A stretch of 64,000 nucleotides of DNA from Mucor racemosus. Lineage: Eukaryota > Mucoromycota > Mucoromycetes > Mucorales > Mucoraceae. The notes beneath the pieces are model-generated. The model did no database searches, had not been told where the DNA came from, and saw only the letters and a program-made list of their open reading frames with translations. The translations under genes were made by a program, and so were the position numbers. Below, piece by piece: positions 1-9,669 of the stretch. Numbering within the stretch: position 1 is the first letter of the stretch; every line of letters begins with the position of its first letter. Where the stretch lies: contig JAPEHQ010000024.1 of the NCBI GenBank assembly GCA_027405735.1, positions 434,001 to 498,000 on the forward strand, written 5' to 3'.

Positions 1-57
1 TATATATATGAAACATTTGAATTGGTATATCTAACTATTTGTATGTTTATGAGTTGC

Positions 58-300
58 TTAAATTGCAAATGAACAAGATGGACACCAACTAAAACTGTAG
101 TATTTCTTGTGCTTGAAACAAAAGCTTTGTGTAAACAGTTTTTGTGTAGGAACAGCTGCGGCACTAGTAACTGCAAAATCCGACGCAAGTGGTGATTGTC
201 TCTGTGTTATATTGATTTTCATGGTTTTATTATTATCATTATAGCCAGATAAAGGAGATCTTTTTGTTATTCGATTTGATAGTAAGTTTGGCTTGACCAT
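58..300 (-). CDS. Small Cys/His-containing ORF, possibly a real small gene or a first exon
   Basis: This 80-codon ORF starts at an ATG that follows a CT-rich, T-rich stretch (about 310-370 read on the minus strand), resembling the sequence before other start codons in this window. The C-terminal third has Cys-x-x-His followed about a dozen residues later by a WCPSC motif, which could bind a metal. It lies downstream of, and on the same strand as, the coiled-coil gene, 127 bp away. I do not recognise a family. It may be a complete small protein, a first exon continuing off the left edge, or chance. No hydrophobic segment is seen. Confidence 0.3.
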   Translation of the reverse strand: MVKPNLLSNRITKRSPLSGYNDNNKTMKINITQRQSPLASDFAVTSAAAVPTQKLFTQSFCFKHKKYYSFSWCPSCSFAI

Positions 301-427
301 TATGATTGTTCAGAGCTTTTTTTTTTTTTATTGAGAAAGGATAGAAAAAAAAAGGGGGGGAGTGAAGAGAGAGAGAGAAAAGAATAATATCTTAATTCAA
401 ATCAAAACAAAAATTTTAATATACATG

Positions 428-2398
428 TCAAGAATCTAATTCGCCCAAATGTTGCGCCAGTTCCAGATTCTTACCATAAAGAATCAGTGCTTCCTTTTCC
501 AATGTTGCTATCTTTTGATCTGAATCTTTCAATATTGATTTCAATCCATTTTCTTCATCTTGCCATTGAGTTGATTTGAGAGTCCACTCTTTCTCTAATC
601 TAGACAATTGCTGCTCACTCTGCTTAATCGATTTGACATCTTGCAAATGTTGACGTTCCAAAGCTTGTAATTCAGTTTCAAGCTCAACGAGTTGGCCTGA
701 CATGTTTCGGATCTCTCTTGTAAGCCGAACCTGATAGGTGTCGAAATCTTTTCTGTATTGTGATTTTAAACTCGTTTCTAAATCGTTAAGCCGAGTATCT
801 ATTTCTAATTGCATTTGCCTCTCGTTGAGCTTTTGCAATTGCTCGCTATGGCGCTGAGATTTCTCCAATTCAAACTTTGCTTTAGCCAATTCTCCATCGC
901 GTTCAGCAACCGTGCGTCGAAGTGCTTGTTCCAATTCGGTATCTATTTCGACTTTTCGGCTGACTACGGAAACGGATTTTTCTGCTTTGATTAATCTTGT
1001 GCGAAGTTCTTCTTTTTCTAACACAAGTGCATCTACTTGATGTGTATGTGTTGAGTGAATTCGAGATTTCTCTTTTGCAAAGTCTTGTTTGATTTGCTTT
1101 AATTTCTCATTTTGTTCCTGATTATTTGCTTCTAAATGACCAATCTGGATTTCTGACTCACGCAACAAACTTTGTAAAGCAAGAAAATCTGGATCTTGGG
1201 TATTTGATGATGAAGGTGATTGCTGTAATGCTTTTAAATCATCTTGATATCTTTTGGATTTTTGTTCATAACGCTCTTTTTGTTGTTTGCTTTGGTTTAA
1301 TTCTTCTATCATTATTTCCATTTCTCGACGCATGTCATCTACGACTTGCTCTATTTCAGCTTGCTCTTCTTTATTTTCTTCCAACTTGTGTTGGAGATGT
1401 TGCCTGAGGCTTCTCTTTTGTTTTTCAAATGCTGTTTGTAAAGAAACAATACGAGATTTTGTTTGCTGAATAGCATCATGATGAGCAGCTTTCTTTTGAG
1501 AGCTTAATCGGTTCAAACCTTTTATCAATCGGATATTTCGTTGTTTTTCTTTTTCGATTGCTACTAGTAATGGAATCAGCACGTTTTTAAAATCTTGTTT
1601 AGTTGATTGCTTGTGCTCTGTTACACCAGCAATCCATTTATCAATTGTCTGAGTGGAAAAATATATTTCAGATTGAACATTATTACCACTACTGTTGTGG
1701 TCATCTGCTGTGTATATTTGTAAGCATGTCAAAATACAGAATAAAAATAAAAGATATTTACCTTGCACTTGATCTAATGTCAATGAAACATTATATTTAT
1801 CTACAATTTGCTTCAATTCAACCAACTTGTCAAGCACCAATCTATTTGCATGATGCTGGGAACTGCCCTGGTCTTTTTCTACTGCTTTCTTATTATCTGT
1901 GTTACTTGTCGTGTACAACATATTACTACTACAAGTATTATCCTTGAATGACGCCGGTTCTAGGTCATAGCAATTTATTTCTTTACGACCATTCATGAAT
2001 GTTTGAATAGAGTGAGACATATTCTTGAGGGTAGTTTCATTTGATTGTCTCGATAGTTTCATCTGTTCTTCAAGCCATTCTATTCTTTTAAAAGCTGCTT
2101 CTTTAGTAGGATATAGTGCATGTTTATCTCCATTAGATGGTGGTAAACTTTTGCAATGTTTTATTCGTGAATTATGGTTCGTAGAAAAGGTATATGAAGC
2201 TGAACATGTTGATGAATAAGAAGACCTTCGAGAGGAATCCCAGCTACTTGTTGGTGATGTAGCTAATGTATTACGGTCATCTTCTGTCGGATATTGTTGG
2301 GTAGTATTAAGAGTAGTTGTATATTTTGTATTAGGTTCCTCATTCAAATGGAAGGTATTATATAAGGGCACTGTAGTTGTTAATTCTAAATGTGACAT
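428..2398 (-). CDS. Long coiled-coil protein of unknown function (two exons)
   Basis: The frame is open for 656 codons, but a 54-nt in-frame stretch (1708-1761) has GTAAAT at its 5' end and ACAG at its 3' end on the minus strand and encodes an out-of-place hydrophobic run. It is best read as an intron, leaving 638 residues. The N-terminal 150 residues are Ser/Thr/Asn-rich and probably disordered. From about residue 255 to the end the protein is almost continuous coiled coil, rich in Glu, Lys, Gln and Leu with heptad spacing. This suggests a cytoskeletal, spindle-pole or tethering role, but no family is recognised. It is transcribed divergently from RTF2 across a 522-bp shared upstream region. 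The acceptor could also lie 3 nt further along (CAGCAG). Confidence 0.75.
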   Translation of the reverse strand: MSHLELTTTVPLYNTFHLNEEPNTKYTTTLNTTQQYPTEDDRNTLATSPTSSWDSSRRSSYSSTCSASYTFSTNHNSRIKHCKSLPPSNGDKHALYPTKEAAFKRIEWLEEQMKLSRQSNETTLKNMSHSIQTFMNGRKEINCYDLEPASFKDNTCSSNMLYTTSNTDNKKAVEKDQGSSQHHANRLVLDKLVELKQIVDKYNVSLTLDQVQGKYLLFLFCILTCLQIYTADDHNSSGNNVQSEIYFSTQTIDKWIAGVTEHKQSTKQDFKNVLIPLLVAIEKEKQRNIRLIKGLNRLSSQKKAAHHDAIQQTKSRIVSLQTAFEKQKRSLRQHLQHKLEENKEEQAEIEQVVDDMRREMEIMIEELNQSKQQKERYEQKSKRYQDDLKALQQSPSSSNTQDPDFLALQSLLRESEIQIGHLEANNQEQNEKLKQIKQDFAKEKSRIHSTHTHQVDALVLEKEELRTRLIKAEKSVSVVSRKVEIDTELEQALRRTVAERDGELAKAKFELEKSQRHSEQLQKLNERQMQLEIDTRLNDLETSLKSQYRKDFDTYQVRLTREIRNMSGQLVELETELQALERQHLQDVKSIKQSEQQLSRLEKEWTLKSTQWQDEENGLKSILKDSDQKIATLEKEALILYGKNLELAQHLGELDS

Positions 2399-2920
2399 TT
2401 TAAAAGCGAAGTAATATTATAGAAAAAAAGTTGTAGTATATAAATGTAATAAAAGAGAGAGAGAGAGAGAAAATGGTTATGAACAGAACTGTCAGTTGTT
2501 CATTATAAATATTTTTTGAACAAATTTGTTTGTTACATTTGAACGAAATAATGATACAAAAAAATCCGGTTGAATTTTTAGCGGTGTAACATGTGTTTAA
2601 TATAAAAGCACAGATTAAATATAATGAAACCATACTAAAGCGCAATTAGTTTTGATTTATTGGGAACATTATACATGAAATCATCTTAGCAATGGCCATT
2701 CTACCTAAAATTTTACCAAACTTTGATCTGTTATGCTTCACTGTAATGATTGAATTCTATTGGTGGCGTTTCGTATTGATTTAGGCAATCGTATTGGAAA
2801 GATGCATTACCAACGGAATACGATTAGCTCTTTTTGTGACTCTATCTCGACTTAAATAAGTTCAAATACTCGCAGTCGAATCTATTAAACAGTTGATTAT
2901 TCATTAAACTATTTTTCATT
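2399..2920. promoter_or_regulatory. Divergent intergenic region between the coiled-coil gene and RTF2
   Basis: This 522-bp stretch separates two start codons facing away from each other and must hold both promoters. It contains a short GA microsatellite (about 2455-2471) and many A/T runs. No convincing TATA box or known operator could be assigned. Confidence 0.5.
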
Positions 2921-3906
2921 ATGGGAAACGACGGAGGATCCATTCCAAGACGTATTGAACTTGTTAAAGAAAAGGCCAAGAACATCATTCTTAACCCTGA
3001 TCTTGAAAGAGCTGCTGCTTGGTTATATTGTGCTTTGTCAAAGGTAAGCTTACAAATTTCAATTAGAATTTTCATATTTAGATAACCTTTAAAAAGCTTC
3101 TTCTTGAACAACCTGTAGTATCAGATGGCCTTGGTAAATTGTATAACCAAGATGCAATTATAGAATATCTTTTGGACCCTTCTATTTATGGTGATGGTGA
3201 TAAGATTTGCTCGCATATCACTACTTTGAAAGACACTACAAAGCTAAACTTGACACCTAACCCAGCTTATAATGAGAAAGATTCAAATTTGGATTCGGCT
3301 ACAATGGGAAGTCTTGATAAAGATCTCAAGAGCAAATTTGTATGCCCTATTTCAATGAAAGAAATGAATGGCAAGCATAGATTTGTCTATTTAGATACCT
3401 GTGGATGTGTCTTTGCTGAACAAGCAATGAAGGAGGTCCCTAGTAAAGAATGCGTATCTGTAAGTGTTGTCATCTGTTTGTAATTTTGGTTGATTGTATA
3501 ACTAATTTTGTATTGCTAGTGCGGAAAACCATTCGAAAGTCAAAATATCATCGTCATTAACCCCACCAAAGAAGAACAAGATAAAATGAGAAAGGTCATG
3601 GAGGAGAAGAAAGCAAAAGCAAAAGCAGAAAGAAAAGCCAAGAAGGCCGAAAATAAAAAGAATGGAATTGTATCCGAGAAAAAGAGAAAGAGAAATGACT
3701 CAAATTCACCAGATAAACCAGCAAACAAGAAGGTCTCATCCATTCAATCATCAGCTGCAGCTGCTGTTATGGGTAAAGTGGCTCAGGAATTAGCTGAAAA
3801 GAAAAATAATACTTCTTTATCAAATGCTGTTAAAAGTATTTATGGATCAAAGGATAAAAAAGAGACTGGCAACTTCCTTACCAAGGGTACTTTTAATCGT
3901 TATTAA
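2921..3906 (+). CDS. RTF2: Replication termination factor 2 (RTF2) homologue
   Basis: RTF2 family proteins act at replication forks (fission yeast Rtf2 enforces site-specific fork arrest) and carry a variant RING-like fold. Three exons are read: 2921-3043, 3097-3459 and 3520-3906, giving 290 residues. The start MGNDGGSIPRR is the family's signature N-terminus. Exon 1 joins exon 2 so that CALSK runs into LLLEQPVVSDGLGKLYN, aligning without gaps to the human protein. The C2HC2-type motif follows: FVCPISMKEM, then the TCGCVF Cys cluster, then CVSCGKPF. The C-terminus is a Lys/Glu-rich helix and a nuclear-type basic stretch ending KGTFNRY. Intron 2 has a clear branch site (ACTAAT). An alternative acceptor for intron 1 at 3081 would add five residues but make a 38-nt intron. 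Confidence 0.93.
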
Positions 3907-4588
3907 ACAGGGCAATGCATTGGTTATATTGTATATAGAAAATTAATAAAACTGCATATTTTGATTAGAAATCTAAATCTTTATATATATATATATATAT
4001 TAAGATTAATTTATCATATACTCGCATGCTAGCTATGTGAAGTTATATATCTGCGAGATGCAACCGTTCTGTAATACAAAATACTCCAACTTTCATTTTC
4101 AATATCTCGTTTGACTCTAGCTGCACTTCTGGTGGAGTAATAGTACACTATGTATACTCACAAATTTCGGTAGTTGTTATTGCTATGAATGGTGGGTTTG
4201 GCTGCTTATTTAATACTATTTTCAATTTGGAATGGTGTGCTACGCTACAAAACACACTTAGGAAAAGTGGGCGTTTGATTCTTACGATTTAATCAGTAAA
4301 TCAATGGGAGATTAAGGATATATATCTAGATACTGTTACAACTGAAGTATATATTTTTAAACTTACAGCCCATTTGAATCAACATTCATCGATTGCAAAC
4401 ATTTTTTCAGTTTGTTTATTTTTTTAAGCAGAGGAAGAGAGGCTTCCTGTTGAAAACGTATGCTAAAATCCTTCAAAAACAGCTGTTAGCTAATGAAGTC
4501 AAGATATGTTATTCGTACATTTACTGTGCATTGAGTGCAAGCTCAAAGTTCAATTTCGAACCATTATTTGATTTTATGAAAAATTTCT
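3907..4588. other. Gene-free downstream region of RTF2
   Basis: There is a polyadenylation-type stretch (AATTAATAAA near 3941) and a TA microsatellite at about 3984-3999. No supported gene is seen. Two short ORFs here lack any recognisable sequence. Confidence 0.5.
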
Positions 4589-5349
4589 GTTTTACCAAAA
4601 TTAATAAGAATTAGACAAGAGTGAAAGGTGAGGTTTTATTCAATGTAGAGAATGAGATTATATATAGAAGAGATTATCAAGTAGTGATACAATAGCTATT
4701 AATGGTGTAGCAATAACAATATCCTGATAATATGACTACTGTAGCGCTATAGCTAGATTCTGATATAACATTTTCAAAGAAAATCTGAAGCAATCTATAT
4801 TAAATAAGGGTGCTGTCGAGTCCAGCTTATACTAGTGAATTTGGTTGGCAAAAACCGGCTTGACTCCAATGTTAATACAAAATAGCTTAAGAAAATACAT
4901 GTCTTCATTTCTCTCATTTCCACAGCAACTTGGGGAGGCTAGCCCTTTTTCAATTCTGTGGATCAGTATTAGAAATACTTACCATTGCAACGAGAACTCA
5001 TTTGGTTCCATAGAGAACTGGTGAGCTTACTGACCTTAGTAGGTATATATTAGTGTTGGTGTATAGTGTTGTATTTTTTGCATATATAAATGTACCCGAA
5101 ATCGTAGTTTAAATATGGCAATAAACTATGCCTTAACATGTTTAGCATACGTGTCATATAAACACTGTTGTTATATCAGAATCTAGATATAGCGCTACAG
5201 TAGTTGTATTATCAGGATATTGTTATTGTTACACCATCAATAGCTGTTGTATCACTTGATAATCTCTCCTACATATAATCTCATTCTCTACATTGAATAA
5301 AACTACACCTTTTACTCTTCTGTCTAATTCTTATTAGTTTTGGTAAAAC
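4589..5349. mobile_element. Foldback element with about 180-bp terminal inverted repeats
   Basis: The left arm (4589-4770) and right arm (5170-5349) are imperfect inverted copies, both beginning GTTTTACCAAAA when read inward. The 400-bp interior shows no coding sequence. Part of it (about 4806-4930) resembles 14960-15050, so the interior is itself repeated. No clear target-site duplication was found. It looks like a non-autonomous foldback or MITE-like element. Confidence 0.75.
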
Positions 5350-5560
5350 AACTGTAAATGATTACCTTGATAATCACAGCAGGAGACATTCACCCTTCAC
5401 TTGATTTCCCCATCTCGTTTTTACATTTAATAAAGATTGACTAATTCTCATCACGTACTCATCTTTCTTTATTATATACATTTGTAATATATATTGTAAT
5501 GAGTCAAACATTTCAGTTTCATTATGCAAATTCTTGCCACGTTCCTTATATAAATTAACG

Positions 5561-7145
5561 GGTACAACAAAAGAAACTGCGCAGCACGAGCACAACAAAA
5601 AGCCTGTATGTGCAGGATTATAGATTCTGTCCGTGTGCATGACATTAATCCCATGTGTGCATAATAGTAGAATTGTCCATAAACATATCATTATTCCTAT
5701 TTTTGCATTGTTGTAAATATATTAAAAATATTAGTCCCTTGTGTTAGCATGCAGCATATTCAGATAAAAGAAAAGAATACCAGTTTGATAGTCTGATATG
5801 CCTTATCAAACGGTGAATATATTCTTGGATTATGAATACACAAAGAGAGAAACAGCACATGTAGAAAAGGATTTTCAAGGCTTTACATTATTTAGCGCAA
5901 CTAAAACCCTGTTAATTTACTCATTTCAGCCAATGTAAAAGTAGTATCACGGCGCATGAGGCATGAATCATAAACTAAACAAAATAATAAAATAGACAAT
6001 ATTTGTTACCATAAAAATTAACATGTATTTTTCTACCAGAAAAACCGTCTGTCATGTCATAGATTCATTAAAAAATTGCAAAAGCGAGCCCGTAGAGCGA
6101 TGCCGTAATTGAGCATAGCAAGATTGAACGGCTAGGTCTCTTATCTTATGGTATATCTAGGTTTTAAATAAAAAAGCGTTTCTTTTTTTTTAACTTTTCT
6201 TATATTTAACCACGTATGGTCTGAAAATTCAGTTTTTATAGCGGACATTTTCGGGGCTCATTTTATCCTTACCAACACTCATGATTTTGATCAAAAAACA
6301 GAAAAATTAAATTTTGATACCAAAATCAACGTTTAAATATACTACATTGTGAGAGAAAATTGTAGCCATAACTAATGCACATTTTATAAAAGCTTAATAT
6401 TAAATATTAAGTAATGAAACTTTGTACTTTTGGCCAAAAAACGGGTTTTTGATTAAAGGATTTTCATGTAATATTTTGCAATAAAAATATTGGTTATTTT
6501 TTATTGAGCAAATAGAGCGCTACAATTTGCATATGTGTATATTTTTTGTTTTTATCATTGGTAGTATAATTAACTTTAAATTTGCAAAATCAGAAAAAAA
6601 AAATCAAAAAACGTCAAAATTGAAGATTTGGACAAGAATAATTTTCGAAATTAATATTCCGCTTATAAGCCTTGTAAGTCTTAAAAATAAGAGATTTTAT
6701 AATACCTGAAAACTTTTTCAAGGATTTACGATGCTGTACCCACTTGATTCAAGCTTATCACTGTAAATCTTTACACATGTTAATATTGTGCGGTAGTTTT
6801 TTTGATGATGATATAGTCTTACTTTATAATTATTGCGTTAGAGGTAATTTACATTGAGTTTTAGTCTTACCTCCTCTCCAATATCATAAACGTAAACATG
6901 GCTATCACTGGAACCTATCGCCGCCTTTTTGCCTTCTTTGTCCCAAGCCAATTTATTTAATTCCTTATCAGAACCAACTTAAATACTACTTACAAATGAT
7001 TCCTCGGTATTTGCATCCAAATTCCATAAATTAAATTGACTTGTTCCACCTACAGTAGTATCGAACGTATCATCAGCCCACACCTTATGATGAATGCCAA
7101 TCTAAAATCAGAAACATCCATTGTCATTGTTTTAAGCTATAAAAA
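5561..7145 (+). mobile_element. Truncated, internally deleted CACTA-like copy (copy A'), the left arm of a large inverted repeat
   Basis: From about 5561 the sequence matches the subterminal region of the CACTA-like family, then about 1.1 kb found in other copies is missing at about 5718. From 5718 to 7145 it is a near-perfect inverted copy of 9395-10822. It ends exactly where the terminus of the neighbouring element begins (7146), so it was cut off by that element. It contains the dynein exon fragment at 6871-7101 on the minus strand. Confidence 0.8.
6871..7101 (-). pseudogene. Dynein intermediate chain exon fragment (copy A')
   Basis: This is the exact inverted partner of the fragment at 9439-9669. 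Read on the minus strand it encodes part of two WD40 blades (FNLWNLDANTEE, then LNKLAWDKEGKKAAIGSSD, then VYVYDIGEE) with an in-frame TAA between them. The exon is followed by GTAAGA, a donor-like sequence, suggesting genomic capture. Confidence 0.8.
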
Positions 7146-8022
7146 CACTACGGCCAAACTATGCTTCCCAAGGGCATAATGGTCTGCACAGATGGGCAGA
7201 ATAAGAACTCTATCTTTTTTAGATCAGGCAGCCCAGATGAGCAGATCAATGAAACCAAGGTTTTTTTGCCAATTTACTAAAGTATATCAATCATAATATA
7301 ATTAGTAGCAAAGATAATTTGAATGGCTTAGAGAAGGTATGAGTTACTCTGATTTAACAGAATTGCCTTAATTGACGAAATACAGTATATCAATTTGAAA
7401 TTTGCGGTTTGAAAGACTTTTTCTCATGTTCTTCCTCTTTCGGAGAACAAATGGGAACAACGACAACAACCTGTTTAGCAACACTAAAAGTATTTAAGCC
7501 TTTGTAAATTTCTTTTTGTAACAGACAAAATCAACTGATTTAGGATTATTTTCTTTCTTCTTCCCACTCTTTCCTCAGCTCTTTTATTTATGTTTAAAAC
7601 TACAACAAAAAGACCAATATTTTTTATAAACCAAATCAAGTAGCAGGTACAAGTACATGTTTTTCCTATTGTTTACTTCGAAATAAATTATCAACTGTTA
7701 ATATTACGGCGCCTTATAATATTTTTCTCGAACAAAAAAAGCATCCAAGTCTTAGTAATTTTGTTCCATCATCTACGTTATAATGAATTCCTTTTTGGTC
7801 TAAAATCAATATCTACCTGCAGAAAAATTGGCGATTATAAAGTTATTATTATGTACAGTATTGACTTGATTCGAATGAATGAATAAACTCACGTTAGTCT
7901 ATTTAGTTTCTAAAAAATATTTGTTTCTATTTAGTTGCCAACTGTTATGTCAATACTCATCATAGATCTCACATCCAAGGTCGCAGCCTACACTTAGTGT
8001 TACAGTAAATGAATGCAGATCC

Positions 8023-8467
8023 TTGATTTACATCATATTCTTAGATAATAAAACACTAGTAGCAGTTATAATTAATGTATATGTTATAAATACATCCAAA
8101 GGATGTATTGTTAATAAAAGTGAATATTCTGGCAAGGTTACTTATATAGACTCTTTTGAAATTTCACCAACAACCAAGAAGAGGAAAACGAGATGTTGTC
8201 TTGTATACGACTACCAAGTATCAAAAATATACCACAATCATTACTTATTATGCTTGTTAATTGATTTTACTAATAAATAAATTTTTATAGGTTAAAAGCA
8301 AAGGCTTCTTCAGTTCACGCTTGAAACGATTCAATTATGCTAATTTGCATGACTTATCATCTCTGGCTCATTCAATTGCTATAGTTGATTTTAATAATTC
8401 GTTTATACTGCTACATCAATTCGTTCGTCCATTAGAGACGACTGACTCACCATCCTTGATTAATTAG
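8023..8467 (+). pseudogene. Two-exon gene-like remnant inside copy A, origin unknown
   Basis: An open frame from 8023 to 8217 joins in frame, across GTATCA...TTATAG (8218-8290), to a second open exon 8291-8467 ending in TAG, giving 123 codons. The second exon includes RLKRFNYANLHDLSSLAHS. A diverged copy with frameshifts is present at about 33470-33650 on the minus strand. In tail copy D about 240 bp are absent. I do not recognise the family. It could be a decayed captured host gene or an element gene. Confidence 0.45.
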
Positions 8468-9438
8468 CATATCAATAATAACAGTTCATTCTTAGGTCAT
8501 GGTATTCAAATTTATTAAAAGGGGTTATCTAATCTCAAATATTATATCTGATCCAACTGCTGATGCTAGATTAGTAGCATCAAATTAGTTGTTGTGTTGA
8601 CTCGCCATAAAGTAAGGCATTTTATTAAGTACAATGTTGGTGTCCAATGTATTTCAGTTAAATTAAACAAATAGAGATATGGTCCATGCAGAGATTTATA
8701 AATATGTGAGAGAGCTCAGATCTATGAACACAAAAAAATGGTCCAAACTGTGATGCTTTGTCGACCTGTAGAGATTTTTTTGTGGCGATACCTGATGGGC
8801 TGATGGTTCACGTATAATTTAGGCATTTAATTTTCAAATGTATCGAATCAAGATGAAGTTGGTTGATTGATATAACGGATAATAACTGCAATGTGATTCA
8901 TTGAATGGGTGAATGCAAATGTATAAAGCAAAGCTTACTTTTGAATGAAAATACTAATTATTTTGATTAACATCAATAGGTTTAAACAGCATAGTTCAGT
9001 GAAATCATTGCTAATAAATCGCATGATTTGATATGCAGAAAACTTTTGAAGCATTTATTCTCTTTTTTTGGCAATGCTACTACAAATGATCGTTTAATAT
9101 GACTGAATATTAATGAATTAGAAAAAATACAACTGGTAGAAAACTGATACCCAATGCACATTGAGGTCAAGATTGATAAAAGGTGTATTCATTGTGTAAT
9201 GGAAATCGCAACATTTTGATGAAGAGAAATTACAGGACCAAGATGTTATGTTTGCCTCAGGATTTTTAAAAGTGGTTTTAAAAGCTTACTTTATTAAACT
9301 TACTTAGATGTTAGATATTAAACACTCACTATATGCTGTTATTAGTATCATTCTGTTTTTTATTTGATTGCTGCATTACTAAAAATCAACAAGCTTTTTA
9401 TAGCTTAAAACAATGACAATGGATGTTCCTGATTTTAG

Positions 9439-9669
9439 ATTGGCATTCATCATAAGGTGTGGGCTGATGATACGTTCGATACTACTGTAGGTGGAACAAG
9501 TCAATTTAATTTATGGAATTTGGATGCAAATACCGAGGAATCATTTGTAAGTAGTATTTAAGTTGGTTCTGATAAAGAATTGAATAAATTGGCTTGGGAC
9601 AAAGAAGGCAAAAAGGCGGCGATAGGTTCCAGTGATAGCCATGTTTACGTTTATGATATTGGAGAGGAG
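9439..9669 (+). pseudogene. Captured exon of cytoplasmic dynein intermediate chain (copy A)
   Basis: The exon begins right after an acceptor-like TTTTAG and ends before GTAAGA. Its translation gives FNLWNLDANTEE, a gap with TAA, then LNKLAWDKEGKKAAIGSSD and VYVYDIGEE. This matches the C-terminal WD40 blades of the dynein intermediate chain (family pattern: VDGTGRFDLWNLN, then ALN-W---G--IA-GDS-G, then YDVGE). Copy C preserves the first part even better (TVDGTSRFNLWNLNENT). The TAA sits where a Gln codon (CAA) would fit. Similar fragments are at 6871-7101, 27141-27378, 32306-32535, 36671-36776 and 60071-60302. The start of the exon does not align cleanly, so earlier frameshifts are likely. Confidence 0.85.

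Noticed and set aside
3044..3081. 38-nt intron 1 in RTF2
   Set aside because: An acceptor at 3096 gives a 53-nt intron like the others and a gap-free match to the RTF2 family.
6527..6709. 60-codon ORF identical to one at 9831-10013 on the other strand
   Set aside because: The identity is due to the inverted repeat. The other copies of the element break this frame, and the composition is that of AT-rich non-coding DNA.
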